Counted from the stretch's first letter, positions 16,709-25,988 are shown. The stretch is DNA of 64,000 nt from Clostridium sp. (GCA_021770825.1 JAETQD010000015.1:1-64000); one strand, 5' to 3'. Program-made: numbers and translations. Notes: generated by a model from the sequence alone, not told the origin.

Positions 16709-18982
16709 CTAAGACATATCACCGATGTCCACAACCTCGCATCCGCTGTAAAAGAATCTCAAAATCTCTGCACAGCTCTTTCCGGCCTTCGCCATTCCCT
16801 GGGCGCCGTTCTGGCTCATTCCCACACCATGTCCGTAGCCGCCGCCGTAAATCGTAAAGGTTGTGACCTGGTCCTCGTCTGCTCCCTCATTTTCAATATA
16901 AATAAATCCGCTGGGGAGAGTGTCCCAGCCCGTGGACGTGCTGCCGTCCTTCCTATTATAAGTCAACGCTGCATTCCCCAACACACTTCTGATCTTACTC
17001 TGTCCCGTAAAAGTCTTGGAGCCCTCCGTTCCCACCACCTTAAGAGCCCTGGCAATTCCGCCCGGTCCCCGCTCCGTGATGGTAAGGCCTGTGATCCGGC
17101 CCACACCGCCGATCTTCTCATCCAGAATCCGGCTGGTGGTCTTCACATTCCACCGGAACATAGAAAATTCAGAATCGTAGGCCTCCACGTCCATGTTTTT
17201 AATGAATTCCCCAAAGGTCTCATTGGAAGAGAGGTCCATGGTCTTTCCCTTATCGTCAATGGACACCGCCCTCAGATACGGCGTTCCAGAGGCATCTGCC
17301 CCCCAGACAGACCCGTCCGTTCCATGGCCGCAGGAGGTGGAATAATAAAAGGCCTCCACCGGAGAATCCCCATAGGCCAGCATCTGGCCAAAGGTCTCGT
17401 TGACCGCAGAATCGGTGGAATCGTAGGTATCTGTGTTGTTATACACCTGGTAATTGGTGCTGTCGTCCACATGAGCGCCGTATTTGGAATAGGCGTTGCC
17501 CTGTATCTGCCTCCATGCATAAGTTCTTGCACAGATGGCCTGAGCCTTCAGGGCCTCCAACGCATAGCTCTGGGGCATCTCGCTGGGCACCACGCGCTTC
17601 AAATACTCCTCCAAATCCACCTCGTTGAGTAAGAGAAGTCCTTCCTCTTCCCTGGTGATCTCCATATGGCCCGGGTATACAGGGGTTCCCTGCCCCCGCT
17701 CAATGCTCTCCACCGTAATCATTCCGCCTTCATTGGCAGACTTAAAAATCATACGGCCGCTGTTCAGTCTGGCATCGTCCGCCTGGATGGTAACGGTTTC
17801 CCCGGCAGCCACCGACAGGGTTTTCTTTTCCTTTTCATCCCCGTACTCCAGAACCGCCATGGAATCACAGCTTAAGGTCAGCTCCGAATGGAACAGGGAT
17901 TTGAAATTTGTTGTCATTACCAGCACACGGATATTGTCGATCTCCGGCTTTTCCGTAGTTAAGGCGGCACAGATCTCTCCTCCGGCCACAACGAACTTCT
18001 GCATATGGTATCCCACCAGGATATCCTTTTTCTGCTGCTCCTTTAAAACTCCATATGTACGGTAAATCTTGAAATTGGACGCCATGGGAACATTGCCATA
18101 GCCCTCAATCTCAATCTCATTCTCCCTCACCGCCAGAACCGTACCGGTGATGGTTTCCTTCTTTAAAACAAGGCGGACCGGTTTCCCGTTTTTCAAATAC
18201 AGATCGCCGATCTGTCCGGAAATTTCCTCCTCATCCTTTAAAACGCCCTTCACAGGAAACTCTCTCTGGATATTTCCGATGAAAATGGTCACCTTCTGGT
18301 CTGAGAAGCCGGAAATCCAGGCATTCTCATACACGATCTCTCCTGAGACCACCTCTTCCACCTTTAAAATATCACCGTCCCGTACCAGAAGCCGCACGGT
18401 TTTGTCAATACAGGAATCCAGGTACAGGCCCTCAAACAGGAATTTTCCATCCTTTGTATAGGCCGTCCATGGAGCTGCTGCCTCCACATTATCAGGAGTG
18501 CCGTAAATATCCGTCTCCAGCTCCTTCACATTCCCATCCGGGTCCGCCAGGGCGCAGAATCCGTCAAAAAACTTCCAGAACTCCGCCTTCTCCACATTTC
18601 TTTTGGCCTTTTTTCCTTCCGTTTCCTCCTGCTCCCCGGACACCTTCTGCGTCCAGAGGGACAGCTCCCCATAGGTAACCGGAGAAAGGGCGCTCTCCTC
18701 TGTGGCCGGGCATTGTTCCGGATCCAGATATCCCTTTTCATAGAGATAATCCATGTATTTCACATACCACTCATCCTGAATTTCCGCAGGAAAATACGAC
18801 GTCTCCGGCCCCTCCTCCAGAATCTCGCTTTTGGAAGCCAGTGCAAGAGCCGCCGCCCGGGAGGCCGCTGCCCGGGAAACCCCGTCATTTTTCGGTTCCA
18901 TGACCACAATAACGATAAGCAGGGCGACAATTAATGTCGATATCCCTGCCACCCAGTTAATCATTTTCTTTTTTTCGTCCAT
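16709..18982 (-). CDS. SpoIID/LytB-domain protein with a large N-terminal extension
   Basis: A 757-residue protein with one N-terminal membrane helix (about 8-28). The C-terminal half carries the SpoIID/LytB domain of peptidoglycan lytic transglycosylases, recognised by EYLKRVVPSEMPQSYALEAL near 450-470, ARTYAWRQ, and GHGVGMSQNGAQGMAK near 727-742. SpoIID degrades denuded glycan strands during engulfment of the forespore. At more than twice the usual length of about 350 residues, this protein has about 400 extra N-terminal residues of mostly beta character that I do not recognise. It is probably a cell-wall enzyme, but it need not be the engulfment SpoIID itself. It lies 12 bases downstream of the permease gene and is probably co-transcribed with it. 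Confidence 0.85.
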   Translation of the reverse strand: MDEKKKMINWVAGISTLIVALLIVIVVMEPKNDGVSRAAASRAAALALASKSEILEEGPETSYFPAEIQDEWYVKYMDYLYEKGYLDPEQCPATEESALSPVTYGELSLWTQKVSGEQEETEGKKAKRNVEKAEFWKFFDGFCALADPDGNVKELETDIYGTPDNVEAAAPWTAYTKDGKFLFEGLYLDSCIDKTVRLLVRDGDILKVEEVVSGEIVYENAWISGFSDQKVTIFIGNIQREFPVKGVLKDEEEISGQIGDLYLKNGKPVRLVLKKETITGTVLAVRENEIEIEGYGNVPMASNFKIYRTYGVLKEQQKKDILVGYHMQKFVVAGGEICAALTTEKPEIDNIRVLVMTTNFKSLFHSELTLSCDSMAVLEYGDEKEKKTLSVAAGETVTIQADDARLNSGRMIFKSANEGGMITVESIERGQGTPVYPGHMEITREEEGLLLLNEVDLEEYLKRVVPSEMPQSYALEALKAQAICARTYAWRQIQGNAYSKYGAHVDDSTNYQVYNNTDTYDSTDSAVNETFGQMLAYGDSPVEAFYYSTSCGHGTDGSVWGADASGTPYLRAVSIDDKGKTMDLSSNETFGEFIKNMDVEAYDSEFSMFRWNVKTTSRILDEKIGGVGRITGLTITERGPGGIARALKVVGTEGSKTFTGQSKIRSVLGNAALTYNRKDGSTSTGWDTLPSGFIYIENEGADEDQVTTFTIYGGGYGHGVGMSQNGAQGMAKAGKSCAEILRFFYSGCEVVDIGDMS

Positions 18983-18994
18983 AGCTCCTCTTTA

Positions 18995-20257
18995 CTATCG
19001 ATTGATAAATCTGCCGCTCTCTTCATCCACCTTCTTAAGCTCCATATAGTCCCTGGTATCCGGAGACAGATTTTTCTTTCTCAGGAAATGGTACTGGAAC
19101 TTGGAAAGCAGATCGAAAATCACAGCCGTCACCGGAACTGCAATGATCATGCCGACGAATCCAAACAATCCGCCAAACAGCAAAATGGAAAACAGCACCC
19201 AGAAACTGGAAAGTCCTGTGGAGTTTCCAAGAATCTTCGGCCCCAAAATATTTCCATCGAACTGCTGGAGCAAAAGAATCAGCCCCACAAAATAGAGACA
19301 CTGCTTCGGACTGATGAGGAATACCAAAACCGCACTGGGAATGGCTCCGATAAAGGGTCCGAAGAACGGAATAATATTGGTTACCCCCACAATCACGCTG
19401 ATTAAGAGGGCAAAAGGCAGCTTAAAGAGATTCATCAGAATAAAACAGATAATTCCGATAATCAGGGAATCGATCAGCTTGCCAATGATAAAACCGGAGA
19501 ACACCCGGTGAATGTACCGAAACTCTTCCACAGTCCCGTTGGCAGCACGGACCGGAAGAAGAGCATATACAAGCTTTTTCCCCTGAGCAGAAAGCGTATC
19601 CTTAATATTCAGAAGATACACCATGACAATCAGGCCAATTAAAAGATTCTTGGCCAGATTGAAAATATTGATGACTCCGTTTGACACACCGCCCACAATT
19701 TTCTCCAGGTTCTGAAGATTTTCCAGGTTCTGGAGATTGGGTATCAGGCTGTCGCTGGCCCAGTTCTGGAACGCCGCCGCCGTCTGCTGGTATGCAGCAA
19801 GCACCGCCTGCTCCAACGGCGGGTTGTTGGCGAAAAGATCGGTCAGCCAGTTATAGATATTCTGGAAGTACACAGGCATGGTATTGACAATTCCCACAAT
19901 GCTGGAATAGAGCTGGGGAATGATCATTTTCGCAAGGCTCACAACGATGATGGCCAGAAATGCAAGGCTGGCCGCCGTTCCCACGGCCCTTCCGGCCGCC
20001 GCCGTCACTTTTTCACTTTTACAGATGCTCTTTAAGGAATTTTGGGTCCATTTCATTCCCATGTTGTAAATCGGGGCAAAGAGAAACGCCAGTACTGCCC
20101 CGTAAATAATCGGGGCCAGCACAACCAGAATCCTTCCGCCCATGGCCATCAGCGCTTTCCGCTCCACAAACAGGAATACCACGATTGTGGCTGCAACGAT
20201 CACGGAAATCGCCGTAATGCCCATGTAAATATATCTGTCAAACCTGTGGTCTTTCAT
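18995..20257 (-). CDS. AI-2E family (PerM-like) membrane permease
   Basis: A 420-residue integral membrane protein with about eight helices. NIIPFFGPFIGAIPSA (about 290-305), the QQFDGNILGPKILG segment (about 330-345) and the following LFGGLFGFVGMIIAVP stretch are hallmarks of the AI-2E/PerM family. Members have been proposed to export quorum-sensing molecules or small ions, and substrates are rarely known. The gene precedes the SpoIID-domain gene by 12 bases on the same strand. Substrate cannot be assigned here. Confidence 0.9.
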   Translation of the reverse strand: MKDHRFDRYIYMGITAISVIVAATIVVFLFVERKALMAMGGRILVVLAPIIYGAVLAFLFAPIYNMGMKWTQNSLKSICKSEKVTAAAGRAVGTAASLAFLAIIVVSLAKMIIPQLYSSIVGIVNTMPVYFQNIYNWLTDLFANNPPLEQAVLAAYQQTAAAFQNWASDSLIPNLQNLENLQNLEKIVGGVSNGVINIFNLAKNLLIGLIVMVYLLNIKDTLSAQGKKLVYALLPVRAANGTVEEFRYIHRVFSGFIIGKLIDSLIIGIICFILMNLFKLPFALLISVIVGVTNIIPFFGPFIGAIPSAVLVFLISPKQCLYFVGLILLLQQFDGNILGPKILGNSTGLSSFWVLFSILLFGGLFGFVGMIIAVPVTAVIFDLLSKFQYHFLRKKNLSPDTRDYMELKKVDEESGRFINR

Positions 20258-20340
20258 ACCGTTCCTTTCTCCTTAGCAGATCTTCCATCCGTCCCTTATA
20301 CCATATCATATTTCATAAAAAATAAAAAGAGAAAAACAGG

Positions 20341-20365
20341 AAAGCAGCGATTTCTCGCTGCTTTT
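20341..20365 (-). terminator. Terminator downstream of 6S RNA
   Basis: A perfect 10-bp stem, AAAGCAGCGA/TCGCTGCTTT, with a four-base loop, followed on the minus strand by TTTCCTGTTTTTC. It begins within 10 bases of the end of the 6S RNA closing stem. The plus-strand side is also T-rich, so it may work both ways. Confidence 0.75.
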
Positions 20366-20366
20366 A

Positions 20367-20567
20367 TCTTTTGCAATCCCAAAATGCCGGTTCCTGCATA
20401 ATTGACTCCTAGCATTGCTAGGTGGGCAACCGCACTTAAACATCTGCCTTCCACTCAGAAGGAGGCCTGACATCCGCTTAAGAATGTAGGAATCCCGTGT
20501 GTCAAAATGTAGGTTCAAAATAAACAGGAGTATCGAACATTCCAGGAATTGCAGCCCTGTTTCTTAT
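20367..20567 (-). ncRNA. ssrS: 6S RNA
   Basis: On the minus strand this stretch folds like 6S RNA, which binds the vegetative RNA polymerase holoenzyme and represses promoters in stationary phase. The 5' segment GCAATTCCTGGAATGTTCGA pairs with the 3' segment CATTTTGGGATTGC to make the closing stem, and CTCCTG pairs with CAGGA just inside it. The 5' part aligns with GAGATGTTCGC and the 3' part with GGCATCTCGGA of the Escherichia coli RNA as I remember it. A near-consensus promoter lies upstream and a terminator downstream, with no protein gene here. The mature ends are estimates. Together this explains most of the 409-base gene-free gap at 20258-20666. Confidence 0.85.
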
Positions 20568-20573
20568 GGCCTT

Positions 20574-20602
20574 ATTATAGCGCATCCCTGTGATTTTTTC
20601 AA
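20574..20602 (-). promoter_or_regulatory. Promoter of 6S RNA
   Basis: On the minus strand TTGAAA (20597-20602) and TATAAT (20574-20579) are separated by exactly 17 bases. Transcription would start about seven bases further on, near 20567, matching the expected 5' end of the 6S RNA. Confidence 0.8.
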
Positions 20603-20666
20603 GGTCCATTTCTTGTTGGATTTATGGGATTTATGACATTTCTGCCAGTCTCCGGAAACGGCCGAA

Positions 20667-21320
20667 TCACAGGCTTTTTAAAAGTGCAGTAAGGTCCTTT
20701 GGAGTCCCGGCAATCCAGTCTGCTCCGGCTTCCTTAAGCTCTTTTTCATCCCCGTATCCGTAGAGAACTCCCACGGCCTCGATTCCCACCTTATGGGCAC
20801 CCTCGATATCATGCTTTCTGTCGCCCACCATCACAATGGACTCCAAATCCGTAAGACCGCAGTTTTCCATCACATACCGAATCACATCGTCCTTTTTCAC
20901 CCGGGTACTGTCGTCATTGGCTCCTCCGATGAATTCAAAATATTCCGTCAGCCCGAAATGGGAAAGCACCCGCTTTGCCATCTCATCCGGCTTGGAAGTA
21001 GCCACATAAAGCTTCTTTCCGCTCTCCTTAAGGGCCTTTAACATATCTTCCACACCGTCATAGGGAGCGTTCTCCATCCAGCCCTTCTCATTGTAATACT
21101 CCCGGAACACATAGACTGCCTCGCCGGCATCCTTATCCGAAAACTGATAATATTCCTTAAAGCTTTCATGAAGCGGCGGTCCCACAAAAGGACTTAAGGC
21201 ATTTAAATCCTCCGCTTCAATTCCATAATGCCTCAATGCATACTGTACCGCCCTGGTGATTCCCGGCATGGAATCTGTCAGTGTTCCGTCCAGGTCAAAA
21301 AAGAGATTCTGTTTTTTCAT
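20667..21320 (-). CDS. HAD-superfamily phosphatase (phosphoglycolate-phosphatase-like)
   Basis: A 217-residue cytosolic HAD hydrolase. The nucleophile motif FFDLDGTLTDS lies at residues 7-17, the second motif is VATSKP, and the third and fourth are the Lys in VKKDDV and VGDRKHDIEGA. A helical cap between residues 20 and 80 marks subclass I, as in phosphoglycolate phosphatase and PPi phosphatase PpaX. The gene appears to be transcribed alone. The exact phosphate-ester substrate cannot be told from the sequence. Confidence 0.85.
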   Translation of the reverse strand: MKKQNLFFDLDGTLTDSMPGITRAVQYALRHYGIEAEDLNALSPFVGPPLHESFKEYYQFSDKDAGEAVYVFREYYNEKGWMENAPYDGVEDMLKALKESGKKLYVATSKPDEMAKRVLSHFGLTEYFEFIGGANDDSTRVKKDDVIRYVMENCGLTDLESIVMVGDRKHDIEGAHKVGIEAVGVLYGYGDEKELKEAGADWIAGTPKDLTALLKSL

Positions 21321-21425
21321 GGTTCCCTCCTTACTCTGATGGTATCCTGAGAATTTTATTCATTATCCCATCCCGCCCTCCAAATGTCAATTCCATTTTT
21401 CAGCGGCATATTTTCATCATCATTT

Positions 21426-21468
21426 AAAAACCCCTGGCACAGGCTGCAGCACGCAGCCTGCCAGAGGT
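21426..21468 (-). terminator. Terminator of the SleB-type hydrolase gene
   Basis: A stem of about 15 base pairs, CCTCTGGCAGGCTGC against GCAGCCTGTGCCAGG, is followed on the minus strand by TTTTTAAATG. It begins about 13 bases after the stop codon of the hydrolase gene. Confidence 0.85.
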
Positions 21469-21480
21469 TGTTCTTTGGAA

Positions 21481-22272
21481 TCATTTAAAAAATTCATGAC
21501 TTCCGTGTTTAAATAAATAATCCAGATGATTGTCAAACCAGCGGACATTCTTTCCGGATGATGTTCTTCTGTTCATAAAGTAAAGGGCTCCCTCGGAATA
21601 ATCTTCCCCCGCCAGGGCGCATTCCACTGCCTCGATGGTTTCGTCTGCCACCTTGCATCTGTCAATGGAGCCGTCGATCACCGGAGAAAACTGGTTTCTC
21701 TCATAGACCACGCCGGCGACAGTGTCCGGGAACTCGTCGCTTTCCACACGGTTTAAAATAACGTTGGCCACCAGAATCCTGCCCTTTTTATCGCAGTTTC
21801 CGGCCTCGGCCTGCACAATTTTAAGAAGTACCTTATAATCACGGTCTGACAGGGAAATCTCTGTGTCGTCCTGGTCTTCTTCCACGGACTCTGTCGCTTC
21901 CTCCGGTTCCCTGGCCTCCTCCGGGTCTTCCGTATCTTCACCTTCCTGCTCCATGTCCTCTGCAAAGCCGGAAGTATCTTTACTTTCTGTTTCTTCCTTC
22001 TGACTGGTCTCCTCTTCTGCCGCTGACGTAATTTCGTCAGCCTCTTCCAGATCAGTTTCCGTTTCGGTCTCCTCCTGGGTTTCCGCGAATGCCACCAGGG
22101 CATTTTTTCCGCCCCCCTGGAAATCACCGGCCGTAAATGTTACCACTGTCACAACTGAAATCCCGACTGTCAGCACGACTGCGTCCCGGTGCATCTTCTT
22201 CGACACATTGGTAAACAACGCTTTTACGAATTGGAAAACTGTCTGAAGAAATGAGTTCCATGCTTGATTCAT
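21481..22272 (-). CDS. SleB/CwlJ-type cell wall hydrolase with acidic linker
   Basis: A 263-residue protein with a membrane segment (about 30-50), an acidic linker of about 80 residues dominated by Glu, Asp and Thr (about 65-145), and a C-terminal hydrolase_2 domain (about 150-263). The domain is recognised by LLKIVQAEAGNCDKKGRILV, NVILNRV and NQFSPV. SleB and CwlJ are lytic enzymes that degrade spore cortex during germination, but Lachnospiraceae also carry vegetative homologues. The linker suggests a catalytic head held away from the membrane. A strong vegetative promoter lies upstream, so a vegetative wall-remodelling role is at least as likely as germination. Confidence 0.85.
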   Translation of the reverse strand: MNQAWNSFLQTVFQFVKALFTNVSKKMHRDAVVLTVGISVVTVVTFTAGDFQGGGKNALVAFAETQEETETETDLEEADEITSAAEEETSQKEETESKDTSGFAEDMEQEGEDTEDPEEAREPEEATESVEEDQDDTEISLSDRDYKVLLKIVQAEAGNCDKKGRILVANVILNRVESDEFPDTVAGVVYERNQFSPVIDGSIDRCKVADETIEAVECALAGEDYSEGALYFMNRRTSSGKNVRWFDNHLDYLFKHGSHEFFK

Positions 22273-22598
22273 AGAACGCCTCTTTTCTCCATCTTGCCAT
22301 CACTTCGCCGTGATGTTAACAATGGGTTTTTTTCCTCCCGTTCGGGTGGTGACTGTGATTATAGGAGACTGCACAGGGAAATGTCAATAAGGTTTTTGCA
22401 TTTTTGTTGCATTTAACAGCCGCTTTTTTAACTTTTGTCATGATTTTTTAACATTTTGCAAGAAAAAAACCTTGATTTTCCGCGGTTTTTTGTATGCATT
22501 GGCGGTCGGTTTTGTCTGCATATGTTACAAATTTGTTACATTTTTATCCCCCACTTTGCCGGTGTTTTGGGGGATGTTTTATCTTATGTCAACCACTT
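22273..22598. other. Intergenic region between the SleB-type hydrolase and ybaK
   Basis: This 326-base gene-free stretch is A+T-rich. It holds the hydrolase promoter, a small hairpin (22298-22315) in that gene's leader, and near 22546-22577 a stem of eight base pairs, ATCCCCCA/TTGGGGGAT, that may end ybaK transcription but lacks a T-run on the minus strand. No riboswitch was recognised. Confidence 0.55.
22358..22387 (-). promoter_or_regulatory. Promoter of the SleB-type hydrolase gene
   Basis: On the minus strand a perfect TTGACA (22382-22387) and a perfect TATAAT (22358-22363) are separated by 18 bases. The transcript leader would be about 80 bases. Confidence 0.85.
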
Positions 22599-23075
22599 TT
22601 ACATTAAATTTGTGATTTTTGCTCCCACATACTCCACCAGATCTTCGGGAGACAATATGACCTGAACCCCTCTCATTCCTGCACTTACGGCAATTTTTTC
22701 ATATTCCAGGGCCGAAGAATCCAGATAGGTGGGGAACCTTTTTTTCATTCCGATGGGAGAGCAGCCGCCCCTGATATATCCGGTCACAGAAAGCAGGTCC
22801 TTCATGGGAAGCATCTCCACCTTCTTATCCCCGGCCGCCTTTGCTGCCTTTTTTAAATCCACTTCCCCGTCCACCGGAATGCAGCAGACCAGATAGCCCG
22901 TCTTTTCTCCCTTAAGTACCAGGGTCTTAAACATGCTGCCATGGTCCACACCCATTAAATCCGCCGCATGGCTGCCGGAAAGATCATGCTCATCCACCGG
23001 GTATTCCTTTGCCTCATATTTTATTTTCGCCGCGTCCAGAAGACGCATTACATTGGTTTTCACTGCCTTTGCCAT
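22599..23075 (-). CDS. ybaK: YbaK/EbsC-family aminoacyl-tRNA deacylase
   Basis: A 158-residue cytosolic protein of the YbaK/ProX family, which hydrolyses mischarged tRNA, classically Cys-tRNA(Pro). Family motifs are the Lys in MFKTLVLKG (about residues 49-57), the segment around VDGEVDLKKAAKA, and GYIRGGCSPIGMKK near 99-112. Length matches the family. Its start codon overlaps the end of the LysR-type gene by 16 bases, so the two genes are transcribed together. Specificity for Cys-tRNA(Pro) is assumed from the family. Confidence 0.92.
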   Translation of the reverse strand: MAKAVKTNVMRLLDAAKIKYEAKEYPVDEHDLSGSHAADLMGVDHGSMFKTLVLKGEKTGYLVCCIPVDGEVDLKKAAKAAGDKKVEMLPMKDLLSVTGYIRGGCSPIGMKKRFPTYLDSSALEYEKIAVSAGMRGVQVILSPEDLVEYVGAKITNLM

Positions 23076-23962
23076 TTGAATCCTCCTTCATCTGCCATTT
23101 CTTCACAAAAACAGGTCAGGGCCGGGCTCATCCACCGCTCCTTAGAAACCAGTATCTGAAGCTCCATTTCCATCTCATAATCGGAAACGGGAATCTTCAC
23201 AATCCGCCCCTTTAAAAGTTCTTCTTTTAAATCAAACTCCGGAAGCAGGGAAATCCCAAGCCCTTCAGCCACAAAATCAATCAGCGCCCTGGTGCTTCCC
23301 ATTTCCAGCCGGTTCCCAATAAAAATTCCCCTGGCGGCCATCTCCTCCTCCAGCTCCTTCCGGTAATTGCATCCCTTTTCCGTCAAAAGCCATGGTTCCT
23401 TCTCCAAATCCTTTAAAACTGCTGACGCGTTCCTTCCATATTTACTGTCGCCGGATGCAAAAAAGCAGATTTTCTCAGTCTTCCTGTAAACGGTCTGAAG
23501 CTCTCCATCGGCCACCGGGCGGTCCAGAAGCACTGCCGCATCCATCTCTCCCTTTTTTAAAGCCTCCAGAAGCCGTATGGTAGTATCCACGGTCACCTTT
23601 AAATCCACCTCAGGATACTTTTTTAAATAGGAAGCAATCCCCTTTACATATTCCGAAGCGCTCACCGATTCCACCATTCCCACAGACAGCCGTCCCCTGG
23701 GCTTTCCCTCCCTGTCGAAATGTGTTTTGGTCTCCTCCTCCAGTGCACGGAATCTGTATGCATAGGAAAGGAGCTCCTCTCCGGCCGAGGAAAGAACAAT
23801 CCGCTTTCCGTTTCTTATAAAAAGCGGCGTCCCCAGCTCCTGTTCCAGGGCCTCCACCTGAGCCGTAACCGTGGATTGTGCATAGCCAAGGCTTTCTGCT
23901 GCCTTTGTGAAATTCTTAAGCTCCGCTGTCCGGATAAATGTTTTTAAATTCCTCAGTTCCAT
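23060..23962 (-). CDS. LysR-family transcriptional regulator
   Basis: A 300-residue regulator with an N-terminal winged helix-turn-helix (FTKAAESLGYAQSTVTAQVE near 18-37) and a periplasmic-binding-protein-like effector domain (about 90-295). It is divergent from the nitrilase gene across about 110 bases. LysR proteins commonly control the divergent neighbour, so regulation of the nitrilase is likely. The effector is unknown. The final codons overlap the start of ybaK. Confidence 0.92.
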   Translation of the reverse strand: MELRNLKTFIRTAELKNFTKAAESLGYAQSTVTAQVEALEQELGTPLFIRNGKRIVLSSAGEELLSYAYRFRALEEETKTHFDREGKPRGRLSVGMVESVSASEYVKGIASYLKKYPEVDLKVTVDTTIRLLEALKKGEMDAAVLLDRPVADGELQTVYRKTEKICFFASGDSKYGRNASAVLKDLEKEPWLLTEKGCNYRKELEEEMAARGIFIGNRLEMGSTRALIDFVAEGLGISLLPEFDLKEELLKGRIVKIPVSDYEMEMELQILVSKERWMSPALTCFCEEMADEGGFKWQRQ

Positions 23963-24070
23963 GGGTTCCTCTTATCATTTTTTTCGATTTGACTCATTGG
24001 TTTTTTCCGTTTTTCTCTCCGGACCATTCATGCTATGATATAGACAAATAAAAAGATTGGAGAGATCAAT

Positions 24071-24991
24071 ATGAACGATTTGAAAGCCACCTGCCGCATT
24101 GCCGTTGTACAGGCCACCCCGGTTCTTTTTGACAAGGATGCCTGCATGAAAAAAGTTCTTTCCCGCATAGAAACCTGCTCAAAGTCCCAGGCAGAGCTCA
24201 TTGTGTTCCCGGAGCTCTTTATTCCAGGCTATCCCTACGGAATGACCTTCGGATTCACCGTTGGAAGCCGGAATGAGGCAGGAAGAGAAGACTGGAAACG
24301 GTATTATGACAATTCCATTCTGGTTCCCGGCCCGGAAACCGATGCCATGGGAGAGGCCGCCAGAAAGGCAAAGGCCTATGTGAGCATCGGCGTATCGGAG
24401 CGGGATGCCGTCACAGCCACCCTTTATAACACCAACCTTATCTTTGCTCCCGACGGTTCTCTGGCCGCTGTCCACAGAAAGTTAAAACCCACAGGAGCCG
24501 AGCGGTTCGTCTGGGGAGATGCCGACAAGGGATATTTCCCCATGGTCCAGACCCCCTGGGGCCCCATGGGTGCCTTGATCTGCTGGGAAAGCTACATGCC
24601 CCTGGCCCGCACTGCCCTCTACCAGAAGGGCGTCACCATTTACCTGGCTCCCAACACCAACGACAACGAGGAATGGCAGTCCACCGTGCGCCACATCGCC
24701 ATCGAGGGCCACTGCTATGTGGTAAACTGCAATATGTTCTTCACAAAGAGCGATTACCCCTATGACCTCAACGGTGCCGATGAGGTTGCAAAGCTTCCGG
24801 ATATGGTCTGCCGCGGCGGCAGCAGCGTCATTGACCCAACGGGCCATCCTGTGATGGAGCCCTCCTGGGATGAGGAAGCCATACTCTTTGCCGATCTTCC
24901 CATGGACCGGGTACCCGCCTCCCGGATGGAATTTGACCCGGCCGGCCACTACTCCCGTCCCGATGTACTGGAGCTTATTGTCCATGAATAA
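24071..24991 (+). CDS. Nitrilase-superfamily carbon-nitrogen hydrolase
   Basis: A 306-residue cytosolic enzyme of the nitrilase superfamily. The catalytic triad is visible: Glu in FPELFIPGYP (about 48), Lys in HRKLKPTGAERFVWG (about 137), and Cys in ALICWESYMP (about 171). The HRKLKPTGAER stretch and the CWE around the Cys match branch-1 nitrilases that turn nitriles into acids and ammonia. TTGGAG lies about eight bases before the ATG. The divergent LysR gene probably controls it. The natural nitrile is unknown, and related amidases cannot be excluded. Confidence 0.88.
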   Translation: MNDLKATCRIAVVQATPVLFDKDACMKKVLSRIETCSKSQAELIVFPELFIPGYPYGMTFGFTVGSRNEAGREDWKRYYDNSILVPGPETDAMGEAARKAKAYVSIGVSERDAVTATLYNTNLIFAPDGSLAAVHRKLKPTGAERFVWGDADKGYFPMVQTPWGPMGALICWESYMPLARTALYQKGVTIYLAPNTNDNEEWQSTVRHIAIEGHCYVVNCNMFFTKSDYPYDLNGADEVAKLPDMVCRGGSSVIDPTGHPVMEPSWDEEAILFADLPMDRVPASRMEFDPAGHYSRPDVLELIVHE

Positions 24992-24998
24992 GTGAATA

Positions 24999-25044
24999 GA
25001 AAAGCTCTTTTCTGTCCATTATCCGGAACAGAAAAGAGCTTTTT
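24999..25044 (+). terminator. Bidirectional terminator between the nitrilase gene and yebC
   Basis: A stem of about 18 base pairs, AAAAGCTCTTTTCTGT against ACAGAAAAGAGCTTTTT, with A-rich and T-rich flanks on both sides. It lies between two convergent genes and can end transcription from either. Confidence 0.88.
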
Positions 25045-25066
25045 CACCTATTGCGCCATCAGGCAA

Positions 25067-25795
25067 TTATTCATCCCAGTTGTGGTAAACCGCCTGTACA
25101 TCGTCATCCTCATCGAGAAGATCGAGAATCCGGTTCATTTTCTTGATGGCATCATCGTCCGTAAGCTCCACATAGGTCTGAGGAATCATCGTAACCTCTG
25201 CCTGAAGCATGGGAATATTGGCCTTTTCCAGAGCCTCACGCACCTCACTGAAGGCATCGGGATCCGTTACCACTTCATAACTGTCCTCTTCCTCGGAGAA
25301 GTCCTCTGCGCCTGCATCCAGAGCTGCCATCATCAGCTCATCGGCATCCATCTCGCACTCTTCTTTATCAATGATGATCTGGCCCTTCTTATCGAACATG
25401 AAGGACACGCTTCCCTGTGCACCGACGTTTCCGCCGCCCTTTGTAAATGCGCTTCTTACGTTGGCTGCAGTACGGTTCTTGTTGTCGGTCAGAGTCTCAA
25501 CGATAATGGCGATTCCGCTCGGACCATATCCCTCGTAAGTAAGATTTTCATAGTTTACGGAGTTTAAGTCTCCGGCTGCCTTTTTAATACCGCGGTCGAT
25601 GGTATCGTTCGGCATGTTGTTGGCCTTTGCCTTTGCAATTACATCACGAAGCTTGCTGTTGTTGGCCGGATCTGCGCCGCCTTCCTTTACTGCAACTGCA
25701 ATCTCACGTCCGATTACCGTAAAGATTTTTCCCTTGGCTGCGTCATTTTTCTCTTTCTTATGTTTGATGTTGGCGAATTTAGAATGTCCTGACAT
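25067..25795 (-). CDS. YebC/PmpR-family protein
   Basis: A 242-residue cytosolic protein of the YebC/TACO1 family. The N-terminus [21 protein letters not shown] is the family signature, and the length fits. Members act as translation factors that help ribosomes through difficult sequences such as proline stretches, and some have been described as transcriptional regulators. Acidic residues are abundant in the C-terminal third. It appears to be a single-gene unit ended by the hairpin shared with the nitrilase gene. Confidence 0.94.
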   Translation of the reverse strand: MSGHSKFANIKHKKEKNDAAKGKIFTVIGREIAVAVKEGGADPANNSKLRDVIAKAKANNMPNDTIDRGIKKAAGDLNSVNYENLTYEGYGPSGIAIIVETLTDNKNRTAANVRSAFTKGGGNVGAQGSVSFMFDKKGQIIIDKEECEMDADELMMAALDAGAEDFSEEEDSYEVVTDPDAFSEVREALEKANIPMLQAEVTMIPQTYVELTDDDAIKKMNRILDLLDEDDDVQAVYHNWDE

Positions 25796-25960
25796 CTTTC
25801 CTGCTCCTTCTCTCTTCGATTCTTCTGTTTATCCGCCGCCTCCGGACCCTGACCGTCGGCTGCGTTTTTCATATCCGGCTGTTTCCCACCAGAAACAACG
25901 CCTATATATCATAATCTTAAATATTTTAGCATCATTTCATTTACTTGGCAAGAGCTTTTC

Positions 25961-25988
25961 TTGACACCATTTATAGGAATGTTATAAT
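25961..25988 (+). promoter_or_regulatory. Promoter of the S9 peptidase gene
   Basis: TTGACA (25961-25966) and TATAAT (25983-25988) are separated by 16 bases on the plus strand, followed by a GGAGGGAG ribosome-binding site before the ATG at 26025. Confidence 0.8.

Noticed and set aside
22525..22550. Repeated GTTACA motif near the end of ybaK
   Set aside because: Short direct repeats in A+T-rich DNA; no third copy and no link to a promoter.
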